From Bacteroidota bacterium (GTDB lineage Bacteria; Bacteroidota; Ignavibacteria; SZUA-365; JAADGX01), in assembly GCA_024276335.1 (NCBI GenBank), contig JAJRXL010000228.1:1-18180 (forward strand): DNA of 18,180 bases, given 5' to 3'. Shown here in pieces: positions 6,694-13,883 of the stretch. The notes beneath the pieces were generated by a model. That model saw only the letters and a list, made by a program, of their open reading frames with translations. It ran no database searches and was not told the DNA's origin. Made by a program: the position numbers and the translations under genes. How positions within the stretch are numbered: the first letter of the stretch is position 1; each line of letters opens with the position of its first letter.

Positions 6694-9231
6694 TTATTTC
6701 ACCAGCAGCATTTTCCTGGTGAGAACAACATTCCCCGCCGTGAGGCGATAGAGATACAAACCGCTCTCCAGCCCCGAAGCATCGAACGTGACCCGGTGTG
6801 TTCCCGGCTCTCCCTGGTCGTTTACCAAGGTGCGTACCGTTCTTCCATAGATATCCATTATTTCCAGAACTACCGAACACCGTTCGGGAAGCCGGTACTC
6901 TATCGTGGTGGAGGGATTGAAGGGATTAGGATAATTCTGCGAGAGTTCGAACGCCTTCGGCAACCCGGTCAAATCGACACTGGTTGATATCCCCTCGTGG
7001 ATTTTCTTGGCATAGTTGGATGCCCACTCAACGGTCTGGTTCTGGTGGCATTTCAGGCAGGCGAAATCCAGGGTAATGGCCCCGTGGCCGTCCTGATCCA
7101 GCTTTACCGTTTTTCCGTCGGCGGACCACATGGCATCCTTGGTGACGGGATCGGTGTTGATCTTCCACAAGTGGGTTGCCACGTCGCCGCGCCAACCGTT
7201 CCCGACCTGTTTGCCGATGGCGGATTTACCGGCATCGGGCATGTGACAATCCATGCACTCGATGTTCTTCGGCTGCCCGTCGATGGTTATCTGCTTATTA
7301 GGATGGCAGGACGTGCATTCCTTCTTGATCGCCTTGAGACCCGTACCGGCCGCCTTGGGGTACCTTCCCGCGATGTGAACGTCGTGACACGTGCCACAGG
7401 TCAGCTTTATGTCGCCGTGTTTCGATGCCATCATTTCGTTGAACTGTTCGTGGTGGCGAATGTACCCACCGGAGACGGGAATCGCCGATGTCCTTCCGCC
7501 CCTCTGGTGGCAGTCGCCGCAGCGTTCGAGCTTGAGATCCGTTCCCTGGATCGGCGGTTTGACGTTTGTCGGGTCAGCCACGTGTTCGCCTCCGGGCCCG
7601 TGGCATCCTTCACAACGGATACCCGGTTCCGAGAACGTGCCCAGGCCGCTGGTCTGCTGGTTCCAGGATCCCCCGGCATTCGGACCGGTGGTATGGCACT
7701 TGAAGCAATTGTAATTGTACGCCTTGGTCTCTCCGAAGTGATAGGCAACCCAACTGCCATCTTCGAGATTGTACTGTGCCTGTTGCGTCGTGGTAAAGAT
7801 GTTGCCGTCTTGCTTGATGAACCGTGCCTTCCAACCATATCCGCCTATGACGTACGAAAACGCATCCCACTGCGTACCGGGTGGAGGATTCGGCACGCCG
7901 GGGCTTGTGTTGGGGGGATAGGTCGGCGGCCCGCCGCTCACCTTGTTGAGCTTGTACGGGTGTCCGGTCTTCATGAACTCTTCCCAGATATTGTACCCGG
8001 TGTTGGGATTCACCGCGTTATGGCAGGTGGCGCACTTCTGGGAACCAACGTACGCCGGTTGCGTCACAATACCGTTCTTGTGAATTTCCTTTGCGTACTT
8101 GGAAGCCCATTGAACATCTTTCTGCTGGTGACAACGGAGGCAGGCAAAATCGAGCGTAACCGCGGCAAGCCCGTTACTGTTCAGGGCCACGGCCTTTCCG
8201 TCCGGCGTGAACATCGAATCCTTGGGCACGGGATTCGTATTGATCTGCCAAATGTGCGTGGCAACGTCGCCGCGCCAGCCGTTTCCGACCTGCTTGCCTA
8301 TGGCGGACTTGCTCGCATCGGGCATGTGGCAATCGATACATGCGATCGATTTGGGCTTGCCGTTGACGGTAACCACGTGGTTCGGATGACAGGTGGCGCA
8401 ATCGATTTTAATGGCCTTGAGACCTTCCGAGGCGGCCTGGGGATAGCGCCCGGCAATATGGACGTCGTGACACGTGGCACAGGTCAGGTCGGTTCCGTTT
8501 CCATCGCCGTGTTTCGATGCTTTCATCTCGTTGAACTGCTCGTGGTGCTTGATGAAGCCGCCTGAAGCCGGGATGGCGTTCGTCTTGCCTCCCCGCTGAT
8601 GACAATCACCGCACCGTTCGTACTTGAGGATGTTCCCCTGGTTTGGCGGTTTGACATTGACCGGATCGGCCACGTGATCACTCCCGGGGCCGTGACACCC
8701 TTCGCAACGAATGCCCGGTTCCTTGAACGTTCCTAGGTCCGGCGTCTGCTGGTTCCACGATCCGGTCGATTCGGGACCCGTGGTATGGCACTTGAAGCAA
8801 TTGTAATTGTACGGCTTGTCCTCACCGAGGTGATATGCCACCCAGCTTCCGTCCTCGAGATTGTACTGGGCCTTATCGGTCGTTGTATAGACCTTCCCGT
8901 CAAGCTTGATAAACCTGGCTTTCCACCCGTATCCACCGATAACGTAAGTGAAATCGCTCCACTGGGTTCCCGCCGGCGGGTTGGGCACACCGGGCGACGT
9001 GTTTGGCGGATACGTGGGCGGTTTACCATCGATTTTGTTCAGCTTGTACGGATGGCCGGTCTTCATGAATTCCTCCCAGATATTGTATCCGAGATTGGCA
9101 TTCGTGGCGTTGTGACACGTCATGCAGACCTTTGATCCGACGTACGTCTGTGCCGTAACCGGAGGCGACAGGGCAAGATAACAGAGCGCGATTCCGGCTA
9201 CCATAATAATGCGTGGTATCTTTTTTCTCAT
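6694..9231 (-). CDS. 16-heme cytochrome c, tandem octaheme repeat with T9SS sorting domain
   Basis: This 845-residue protein has a signal peptide (hydrophobic residues 8-22, likely cleavage after Thr-Ala-Gln at 28). Two similar units follow, each with eight CXXCH motifs. Unit 1 motifs start at residues 36, 145, 176, 207, 251, 278, 298 and 364. Unit 2 motifs start at 400, 509, 540, 571, 612, 639, 659 and 725. Residues 757-845 are a type A T9SS sorting domain with NYPNPFNPST, a GLYLYRL segment and a basic tail, predicting transport across the outer membrane. Role in electron transfer at the cell surface is inferred; a soluble or enzymatic role (cytochrome c554/octaheme-like) remains possible. 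A strong Shine-Dalgarno sequence, GGAGGG at 9237-9242, lies 5 bases before the ATG. The gene follows the two-component pair on the same strand. Confidence 0.93.
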   Translation of the reverse strand: MRKKIPRIIMVAGIALCYLALSPPVTAQTYVGSKVCMTCHNATNANLGYNIWEEFMKTGHPYKLNKIDGKPPTYPPNTSPGVPNPPAGTQWSDFTYVIGGYGWKARFIKLDGKVYTTTDKAQYNLEDGSWVAYHLGEDKPYNYNCFKCHTTGPESTGSWNQQTPDLGTFKEPGIRCEGCHGPGSDHVADPVNVKPPNQGNILKYERCGDCHQRGGKTNAIPASGGFIKHHEQFNEMKASKHGDGNGTDLTCATCHDVHIAGRYPQAASEGLKAIKIDCATCHPNHVVTVNGKPKSIACIDCHMPDASKSAIGKQVGNGWRGDVATHIWQINTNPVPKDSMFTPDGKAVALNSNGLAAVTLDFACLRCHQQKDVQWASKYAKEIHKNGIVTQPAYVGSQKCATCHNAVNPNTGYNIWEEFMKTGHPYKLNKVSGGPPTYPPNTSPGVPNPPPGTQWDAFSYVIGGYGWKARFIKQDGNIFTTTQQAQYNLEDGSWVAYHFGETKAYNYNCFKCHTTGPNAGGSWNQQTSGLGTFSEPGIRCEGCHGPGGEHVADPTNVKPPIQGTDLKLERCGDCHQRGGRTSAIPVSGGYIRHHEQFNEMMASKHGDIKLTCGTCHDVHIAGRYPKAAGTGLKAIKKECTSCHPNKQITIDGQPKNIECMDCHMPDAGKSAIGKQVGNGWRGDVATHLWKINTDPVTKDAMWSADGKTVKLDQDGHGAITLDFACLKCHQNQTVEWASNYAKKIHEGISTSVDLTGLPKAFELSQNYPNPFNPSTTIEYRLPERCSVVLEIMDIYGRTVRTLVNDQGEPGTHRVTFDASGLESGLYLYRLTAGNVVLTRKMLLVK
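6997..8052 (-). repeat. Second octaheme unit of the 16-heme cytochrome (coding repeat, copy 2)
   Basis: Encodes residues 394-745. It aligns with copy 1 at an offset of 364 residues near the start and 361 near the end, with the same order of eight CXXCH motifs. Identical short blocks include GYNIWEEFMKTGHPYKLNK and GNGWRGDVATH. Divergence is spread throughout, so this is not a recent duplication or an assembly artefact. Confidence 0.9.
8080..9144 (-). repeat. First octaheme unit of the 16-heme cytochrome (coding repeat, copy 1)
   Basis: Encodes residues 30-384. A linker of about nine residues separates it from copy 2. It has a three-residue insertion relative to copy 2 at Asp-Gly-Asn-Gly-Thr (about 243-247), just before the fifth CXXCH, which accounts for the change in offset. 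Confidence 0.9.
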
Positions 9232-9425
9232 GCGATCCCTCCAAAGATTTCAGAGAACATGGACATTTGGATATTGTGCAATTCCCGTTTTTCGGGTTAT
9301 CAGGCGGTTTGCATTTTTCAGCGAGGAGCGAGATTAATACCCAAATAGTAACACGTGACAATAATCTCGAAAGGAAATTTACACGAAAGAGATTAAAAAT
9401 GCATTAGAAAAAGATTAAAAGAGTC
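9232..9425 (-). promoter_or_regulatory. Upstream region of the 16-heme cytochrome gene
   Basis: This 194-base gap lies between the kinase stop codon and the cytochrome start codon. It holds the strong ribosome binding site and, at the far end, an A+T-rich stretch (about 9345-9425) with phased TAAT repeats. A small CCCG/CGGG hairpin with a five-base loop occurs at 9285-9297. A separate promoter for the cytochrome is plausible, but no textbook -35/-10 pair stands out. Confidence 0.45.
9392..9417 (-). promoter_or_regulatory. Three TAAT half-sites spaced 11 bp, possible response-regulator operator
   Basis: On the - strand TAAT begins at 9417, 9406 and 9395, giving exact 11-base phasing; the first and third are embedded in TTAATCT. 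A further TTAATCT lies at 9337-9331 and its inverse at 9362-9367. OmpR-family regulators usually bind direct repeats with about one helical turn of spacing, and the gene for such a regulator lies just upstream. The binding role is inference, and A+T richness raises the chance level. Confidence 0.4.
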
Positions 9426-10805
9426 TTAGGGTTTGTTGGGGTTATATCGGGAATGGATGGGCAAGAAGACGAGAAACGTACTTCCCGTCCCGGGACGGCT
9501 CCTCACTTCGATCGTGCCGCCATGGATATCCACGATCCATTGCACGATGGAGAGTCCCAAACCGGCTCCCGTGTTCTTGGACGGCGCCCCCGTTTTGATC
9601 CTGTAAAAACGCTCGAAGATCCTGTCCAGGAAGGGTTCGGGAATACCGATACCCGTATCCGCCACGGACACCCTGGCCACGCCATCGACCCGTTCCAACG
9701 AAATCCTGACCGTTCCCGAAGGATGGTTAAACTTGATGGCGTTTTCCACCAGGTTGAGAAGCATCTGCGTGAGAAGGATAACATCGCCGCGCATGACGAC
9801 CCTGTCCCGGATGTCCAATTCCAACGTGATGGCTGTTTCTTTTGCCAGGACCATGCCCTCGGAATACACTTCTTCCACCAAGGTGCCGAGATCCACAATT
9901 TCATGCTCCACCGGAATCAGGTTGCTGTCGATCTTCGCCAACATGAAGAGTCGTTCCACCGTGTTTGCGATGCGCGACACTTCTTCGAAGTTGCTCTTCA
10001 TAATCTTGCGGTATTCTTCCGCCGTGCGCTCTCTCTGCAACACCACCGCCAACTCTCCCTTCAGAATGGTCAGGGGGGTTCGCAACTCGTGCGAGGCATT
10101 CGCGGTGAACCGTTCCATGCGTGAGAACGATCGCTCCAGCCGCTCGATCATTTCGTTTAGCGTGGTAACCAGCCTGCTGATTTCATCGTCCGTGTGGGGG
10201 TTTGGTATTCGTTGGTTGAGGTTCTCCGAGGATATTTCCCTGGCCTTGATAATGATGTCGTCGAGCGGACGCAGGATCCTCCTGACCAGGAAGTACCCCG
10301 TGACCACGGAAATAATGACAACGAGGGGAATGTAGGCAAGCAATAGAAGGCGCGATTCGGTAATCGTATGCTCCAAAATCGTAATATTATCCGCGATGTG
10401 GATAACCAAACCGTTGGTTTGCTTCTGATACACCCTGTACCAGGCATCGCCTTTCCGTACCGTACTCAATTGCGACGACCCCTCAAGAGACATGGAAGAA
10501 ACATCGAAGGGAAAGTTGGCTGAGCGAAAGACCGTTACACTATCCAGGCTTACGAAGAGCGTGTGAGAGGGATCGAGTAAGGTGGCAAACGCATGGATGA
10601 CATTCTTCGTCGAAGAGATTTCCTTGCCCTCGTTCTTTAAAAGAGAGTCGATTTTTACCGCTACGTTTTCAAGCTGGCCATCCACTTCTTCCAGGAAATC
10701 CACCTGGATGTGATCCATCATCCAGACGATAAAAATGATAAACGGGACACTGTAGAGAAGAACGAAAACACCAACGAGTTGAACCCGGAGAGACGGCCGT
10801 TTCAT
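9426..10805 (-). CDS. Membrane sensor histidine kinase, CusS-like architecture
   Basis: The 459-residue protein has two membrane helices (about 9-30 and 153-175) that bracket a periplasmic sensor domain of about 120 residues. This is followed by HAMP (about 175-228), a HisKA dimerisation domain with H-box SHELRTPL (phospho-acceptor His239), and a HATPase domain. The HATPase shows the N-box around Asn351-Asn355, G1 DTGIGIP at 383-389, an FERFYR F-box and G2 GAGLGLSI at 413-420. All catalytic motifs are intact. The sensed signal cannot be told; the periplasmic domain has no Cys or His cluster suggesting metal or heme binding. Its ATG overlaps the regulator stop codon by one base (TAATG), so the pair is translationally coupled. 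The 16-heme cytochrome gene is immediately downstream. Confidence 0.93.
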   Translation of the reverse strand: MKRPSLRVQLVGVFVLLYSVPFIIFIVWMMDHIQVDFLEEVDGQLENVAVKIDSLLKNEGKEISSTKNVIHAFATLLDPSHTLFVSLDSVTVFRSANFPFDVSSMSLEGSSQLSTVRKGDAWYRVYQKQTNGLVIHIADNITILEHTITESRLLLLAYIPLVVIISVVTGYFLVRRILRPLDDIIIKAREISSENLNQRIPNPHTDDEISRLVTTLNEMIERLERSFSRMERFTANASHELRTPLTILKGELAVVLQRERTAEEYRKIMKSNFEEVSRIANTVERLFMLAKIDSNLIPVEHEIVDLGTLVEEVYSEGMVLAKETAITLELDIRDRVVMRGDVILLTQMLLNLVENAIKFNHPSGTVRISLERVDGVARVSVADTGIGIPEPFLDRIFERFYRIKTGAPSKNTGAGLGLSIVQWIVDIHGGTIEVRSRPGTGSTFLVFLPIHSRYNPNKP

Positions 10806-11476
10806 TATTCGTCCTGCAGCATGTAGCCGCGGTTGCGTATCGTTCGGATAAGACGGGTGGAAAAGCCGTAGTCGATTTTCCGCCGCAAGTAGTTGATATA
10901 CACGTCGATGACGTTGGTTCCCGTTTCAAAACCCAGATTCCAGACGTGCTGGGCAATCATGGTGCGGGTTACGACTTCGTTCTTGTGCAAAAGAAGATAC
11001 TCCAGCAGCATGAATTCCCGGTGTGTCAACTCGATCAACTTACCGGCCCTCGTGACTCTCTGGGCGGTCTTATCCAGAACGATGTCCCCGGCCGTGAGCA
11101 CTTCCTTTTGTTCGTATCTGCCCCTGCGTAGCAAGGCGTTTATCCGGGCGCTCAACTCTTCGAAATCGAAAGGCTTCGTCAGATAGTCGTCCGCTCCCAG
11201 GTTCAATCCACGCACCTTGTTTTCAAGTTGATCGAGGGCCGTCAGCATGAGGACTTTCGCATCGATGCCATGTTCCCGCAACGATTGAAGAACGGTGAAG
11301 CCGTCTTTGTCCGGCAACATGATGTCAAGAATGATGACGTCGTAGACGTGCTTGGAAATCAGTCGTTCGCTCGCACCAGCGCTGGTTGCGATATGGACCA
11401 AGAATCCGGCTTCTTGCAGCCCTTTCGCGATGAAATCCGCTACCTTTTTCTCATCTTCGATGACCAGCACGTTCAT
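10805..11476 (-). CDS. OmpR/PhoB-family response regulator
   Basis: With the ATG at 11476 the product has 223 residues: a receiver domain (1-115) and a winged-helix DNA-binding domain (about 125-223). The acidic pocket is Glu7-Asp8, the phospho-acceptor is Asp51 in ILDIMLP, the switch Thr is Thr79 and the conserved Lys is Lys101 in LTKPF. The C-terminal end has the usual Val-Tyr-Ile-Asn-Tyr-Leu-Arg-Arg-Lys recognition-helix pattern. A GTG at 11488 would add four residues but puts the first beta strand further from the N-terminus than is usual. It forms a cognate pair with the overlapping kinase gene. Likely targets are its own operon and the adjacent surface cytochrome (inference from position). 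Confidence 0.93.
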   Translation of the reverse strand: MNVLVIEDEKKVADFIAKGLQEAGFLVHIATSAGASERLISKHVYDVIILDIMLPDKDGFTVLQSLREHGIDAKVLMLTALDQLENKVRGLNLGADDYLTKPFDFEELSARINALLRRGRYEQKEVLTAGDIVLDKTAQRVTRAGKLIELTHREFMLLEYLLLHKNEVVTRTMIAQHVWNLGFETGTNVIDVYINYLRRKIDYGFSTRLIRTIRNRGYMLQDE

Positions 11477-11649
11477 GGACACGAACACCGACCCGTTTTA
11501 CAAATGAGGCCCTTGCGAAGCAACGAGCCAGGGCAGAAATTGGAAAGGTATCACGGCTCGCAACACAACCATATCCAACAGGACGAAGATACGACGCCGC
11601 AAGCACGTATTCAACGCCCCATGCATGCGGCGCCGTGCGCCCGGCCATT

Positions 11650-11675
11650 CTCCGCGCGGCGATCATTGCGCGGAG
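11650..11675. repeat. Inverted repeat CTCCGCGC / GCGCGGAG with 10-base loop
   Basis: Perfect 8-base GC-rich arms (11650-11657 and 11668-11675). No T run follows on the - strand, and only CCTTTAC follows on the + strand, so an intrinsic terminator is not well supported. It could be a transcript-end structure or an operator. Confidence 0.45.
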
Positions 11676-11822
11676 CCTTTACAAAAAGCAGGAGGGAACT
11701 CGAACGATTTATGGTTTCGTAGCAGGATGGTTGTGCTTCAAGACGCCGCAACACGACACGGCATCTCCCGGCCGCGCCGCGATCGCTTCGACCCGCGGAG
11801 CACAGTTCATTCACGCGGAACA

Positions 11823-11846
11823 GCAAAACATAACCTCGTGTTTTGC
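11823..11846. repeat. Inverted repeat GCAAAACA / TGTTTTGC with 8-base loop
   Basis: Perfect 8-base arms starting 59 bases after the stop codon of the upstream tetraheme cytochrome gene on the - strand. The 3' arm contains TTTT but no T tract follows it. It may stabilise the 3' end of the cytochrome transcript. Confidence 0.4.
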
Positions 11847-11905
11847 GGAACCGTCTTTAAAAAACACCTCGCTTCCCCTTCCGTCCATCTACCGGTAACA
11901 ACGGC

Positions 11906-13114
11906 TCACTTCTTCTTCACCATGCTCCGCAGGTATGCATAGACGTCTGTCATCTCCTTGCCGGAAAGCCAGGGCCACCGCAGCGCTTTCTTTTCCAACT
12001 GCTTTTTCATGACCGGCGCATGGTTCCACATTTTCGTGATAAGAGAAACCGGGTTACGCAAAGGACCGATCTTTGTTAAATCGGGTGCGTCCTTGCTCCC
12101 CGTACCCCGCAGGGAATGACATGACAGGCAATTTCTCTGTTCCACGATCATCTTGCCCGCCTTGCTGTCTCCAGGTGGATCGTTCAATTTCAAGGCATAC
12201 AGGTAAGAAATGACGTCCGCCATTTCCTCCTCGGTAAACTTCGGAAAGGCCATCTTTTCACGACTCATCATTTCCCACATCCGGGGAAGATGATTCCACA
12301 TCCTCCCGGCTATTTGAGTCACGGAATAATTAAAATCGATGGTGGCGAAATCCGGTCCGACCTTACCCCCTTTCCCGGAAACGGCATGGCACCGTGTACA
12401 TCCCTTGGTTTCGAGAAGCTTTTCCCCTTTCGACGGCTCGCCAAGGTTGAAGGCCGTTGACGGGACCTTGACCGGAGACATGTAGGAGCGAACCGCGACC
12501 GTGAGATCGACGATTTCCGTTCCCGAGAACTCCGGCGGTTCGATGTCCTGCCGGCGGAATATTTTCTGCATCTGCGGGCCATGATTCCACATCGCGCTCA
12601 CCATCGAAAGGGCAGAAAGGTACTCCTTCCTCTTGCTGAGATCGGGACCGATCGTCCCCCCCTCGCCTCCAAACCGATGGCAGACGATGCATTGCTTGGA
12701 GCGAAGAAGTCGCGTGCCCCTGTGCTCACTGCCCGGTTCCCCGACATAGCGTATGAAAGCCAGGTACGCAAGGAGCTGGTTCATATCTTTTTCCGTCAAT
12801 TTCGGAAACGGCCGTTTCCGACTTTCCATCACCGTGAACATCCGGGGAAGGTGATTCCACATCAACGAGGCCAGTTGCATGTACGTACCGTAGAATTTCT
12901 TCGTTCCGAGATCCGGGCCGATGTCGCCACCCCGCCCGTAAACGGCGTGGCATTGTATGCACCCTTTCTCTTTGAACACTTTTTTCCCTTTCCAAGGTGA
13001 TTCCTGGCAATAGTCCCCCTGGGCCGCGAGAGGAACGCTGTGGAAAAACATCCATGCGAAACCGATAGTCAGGAGAAGCAAGAAATGCGCGTGATGATAT
13101 TTTTCAGCCGTCAT
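11906..13114 (-). CDS. Tetraheme cytochrome c made of four class I-like monoheme domains (copy 2)
   Basis: The 402-residue protein has a signal peptide (hydrophobic about 10-29, ending Leu-Ala-Ala-Gln-Gly). Four repeats of 87-97 residues follow, each with one CXXCH (residues 52, 142, 239, 329) and a distal WNHxxxM motif (WNH at 86, 176, 273, 363; Met at 92, 182, 279, 369). The conserved Met is a reasonable sixth ligand, as in class I cytochromes c. Most domains have Gly-Pro-Asp or Ala-Pro-Asp about 10 residues after CXXCH and end in a helix with an Ala/Ser-Tyr-Leu pattern. There is no membrane anchor, so it is likely soluble in the periplasm. The ribosome binding site AGAGGA lies four bases before the ATG. 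It is paralogous to the cytochrome at 13884-15134 and is the last gene of the run that starts with the ACIII-like subunits. Confidence 0.9.
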   Translation of the reverse strand: MTAEKYHHAHFLLLLTIGFAWMFFHSVPLAAQGDYCQESPWKGKKVFKEKGCIQCHAVYGRGGDIGPDLGTKKFYGTYMQLASLMWNHLPRMFTVMESRKRPFPKLTEKDMNQLLAYLAFIRYVGEPGSEHRGTRLLRSKQCIVCHRFGGEGGTIGPDLSKRKEYLSALSMVSAMWNHGPQMQKIFRRQDIEPPEFSGTEIVDLTVAVRSYMSPVKVPSTAFNLGEPSKGEKLLETKGCTRCHAVSGKGGKVGPDFATIDFNYSVTQIAGRMWNHLPRMWEMMSREKMAFPKFTEEEMADVISYLYALKLNDPPGDSKAGKMIVEQRNCLSCHSLRGTGSKDAPDLTKIGPLRNPVSLITKMWNHAPVMKKQLEKKALRWPWLSGKEMTDVYAYLRSMVKKK

Positions 13115-13271
13115 GGGGTCCTCTTCTATTTTTGTGAAAAAGATCGTTCAACATTCCTGATGATGTTTTGATAAGAATCTGTCGCTTCCCGATGAATGCC
13201 GGTGCACGCTGAAGCCGCGGTGCGTTTTCCCTGTCGGGGAGAGGGTATGGTACTACGCGTGATCGTATGGA

Positions 13272-13748
13272 TCACAACTCTTTTTCGGAGAGATCCTGCT
13301 GAATGATTTCCGTCAACATCTGCCGTGCGAGCGCGAACCGTTCCCCGATAATGGTCGCAATATTCTTCATCAGCATGTAGCCAAAAAAAATATTCTGTTC
13401 ACATAACCGTTTGATCACGAGACGATGGATTTTCAACGCCTCTGCATCTTTCGTAACAACGGCGGATAGCGTGTACCGATAGGGCTCGGTCAGCGCCGAC
13501 CAACCGAACATATCCCCGGGCGCTTTCCGGTCGATCGTGAAATCCTGTTGAACCGTGTAATGGACCACCGTCATCGTAAGATCAATAATTCCGCTTTTCA
13601 CGATGAAAATATTTTCTGCCGGTTGTCTGGCTTCAAATATCCGTTGCCCTTCCGGATATCGTACCTCTTGACAATATCGTGCAATGTCCTCCAACTCGTG
13701 GCGAGTGCACTCACGAAAAAGACGCGTTTGTTGTAGCAGGTCAACCAT
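13272..13748 (-). CDS. Stand-alone cyclic-nucleotide-binding-fold protein without DNA-binding domain
   Basis: The 158-residue protein matches the effector domain of the CRP/FNR superfamily: strands with YPEGQRIFEA (about 31-40), Ile-Phe-Ile-Val-Lys-Ser-Gly (47-53), PGDMFGWSAL (77-86) and a long C-terminal helix. CRP-type regulators are about 220 residues with a C-terminal helix-turn-helix; none is present here, so it probably does not bind DNA. In the phosphate-binding cassette the usual Gly-Glu is Gly-Trp, and the usual Arg before Ser-Ala is replaced (Thr-Leu-Ser-Ala). Binding of cAMP by the canonical contacts is thus doubtful. It lies between the two tetraheme cytochrome genes on the same strand, 135 bases after one and 157 before the other. 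It may respond to another ligand or modulate the complex by protein contact; this is inference. Confidence 0.85.
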   Translation of the reverse strand: MVDLLQQTRLFRECTRHELEDIARYCQEVRYPEGQRIFEARQPAENIFIVKSGIIDLTMTVVHYTVQQDFTIDRKAPGDMFGWSALTEPYRYTLSAVVTKDAEALKIHRLVIKRLCEQNIFFGYMLMKNIATIIGERFALARQMLTEIIQQDLSEKEL

Positions 13749-13883
13749 GTATCAGGATCCGACCGTTATGAATTACCGAAACACCCACGCCGCGTAATAC
13801 CCGGACAATCGAACCTCGTGTCGGCGGAACGTTACCGTTCGGCTTCCTTCGACGCAAAAGTGTCTTCGAAAACAGCTCTGGTT

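Larger units (their letters stand above)
11477..11905. other. Intergenic region of about 430 bases with inverted repeats
   Basis: No convincing gene is seen between the second tetraheme cytochrome stop codon and the response regulator start, both on the - strand. The region should hold the end of one transcript and the promoter of the regulator/kinase operon. Two perfect 8-base inverted repeats are present (annotated separately). No clear ribosome binding site precedes the regulator ATG. Confidence 0.45.

Noticed and set aside
6997..8565. A 522-codon open frame on the + strand opposite the 16-heme cytochrome gene
   Set aside because: It lies wholly antisense to a protein with 16 CXXCH motifs, a signal peptide and a sorting domain. 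Its translation has no recognisable domain, and it repeats because the underlying gene repeats. GC-rich codon bias explains the lack of stops.
11477..11905. Possible tRNA or small RNA gene in the long intergenic region
   Set aside because: Hairpins are present, but no tRNA T-loop pattern, cloverleaf or convincing promoter-terminator pair could be made out on either strand.
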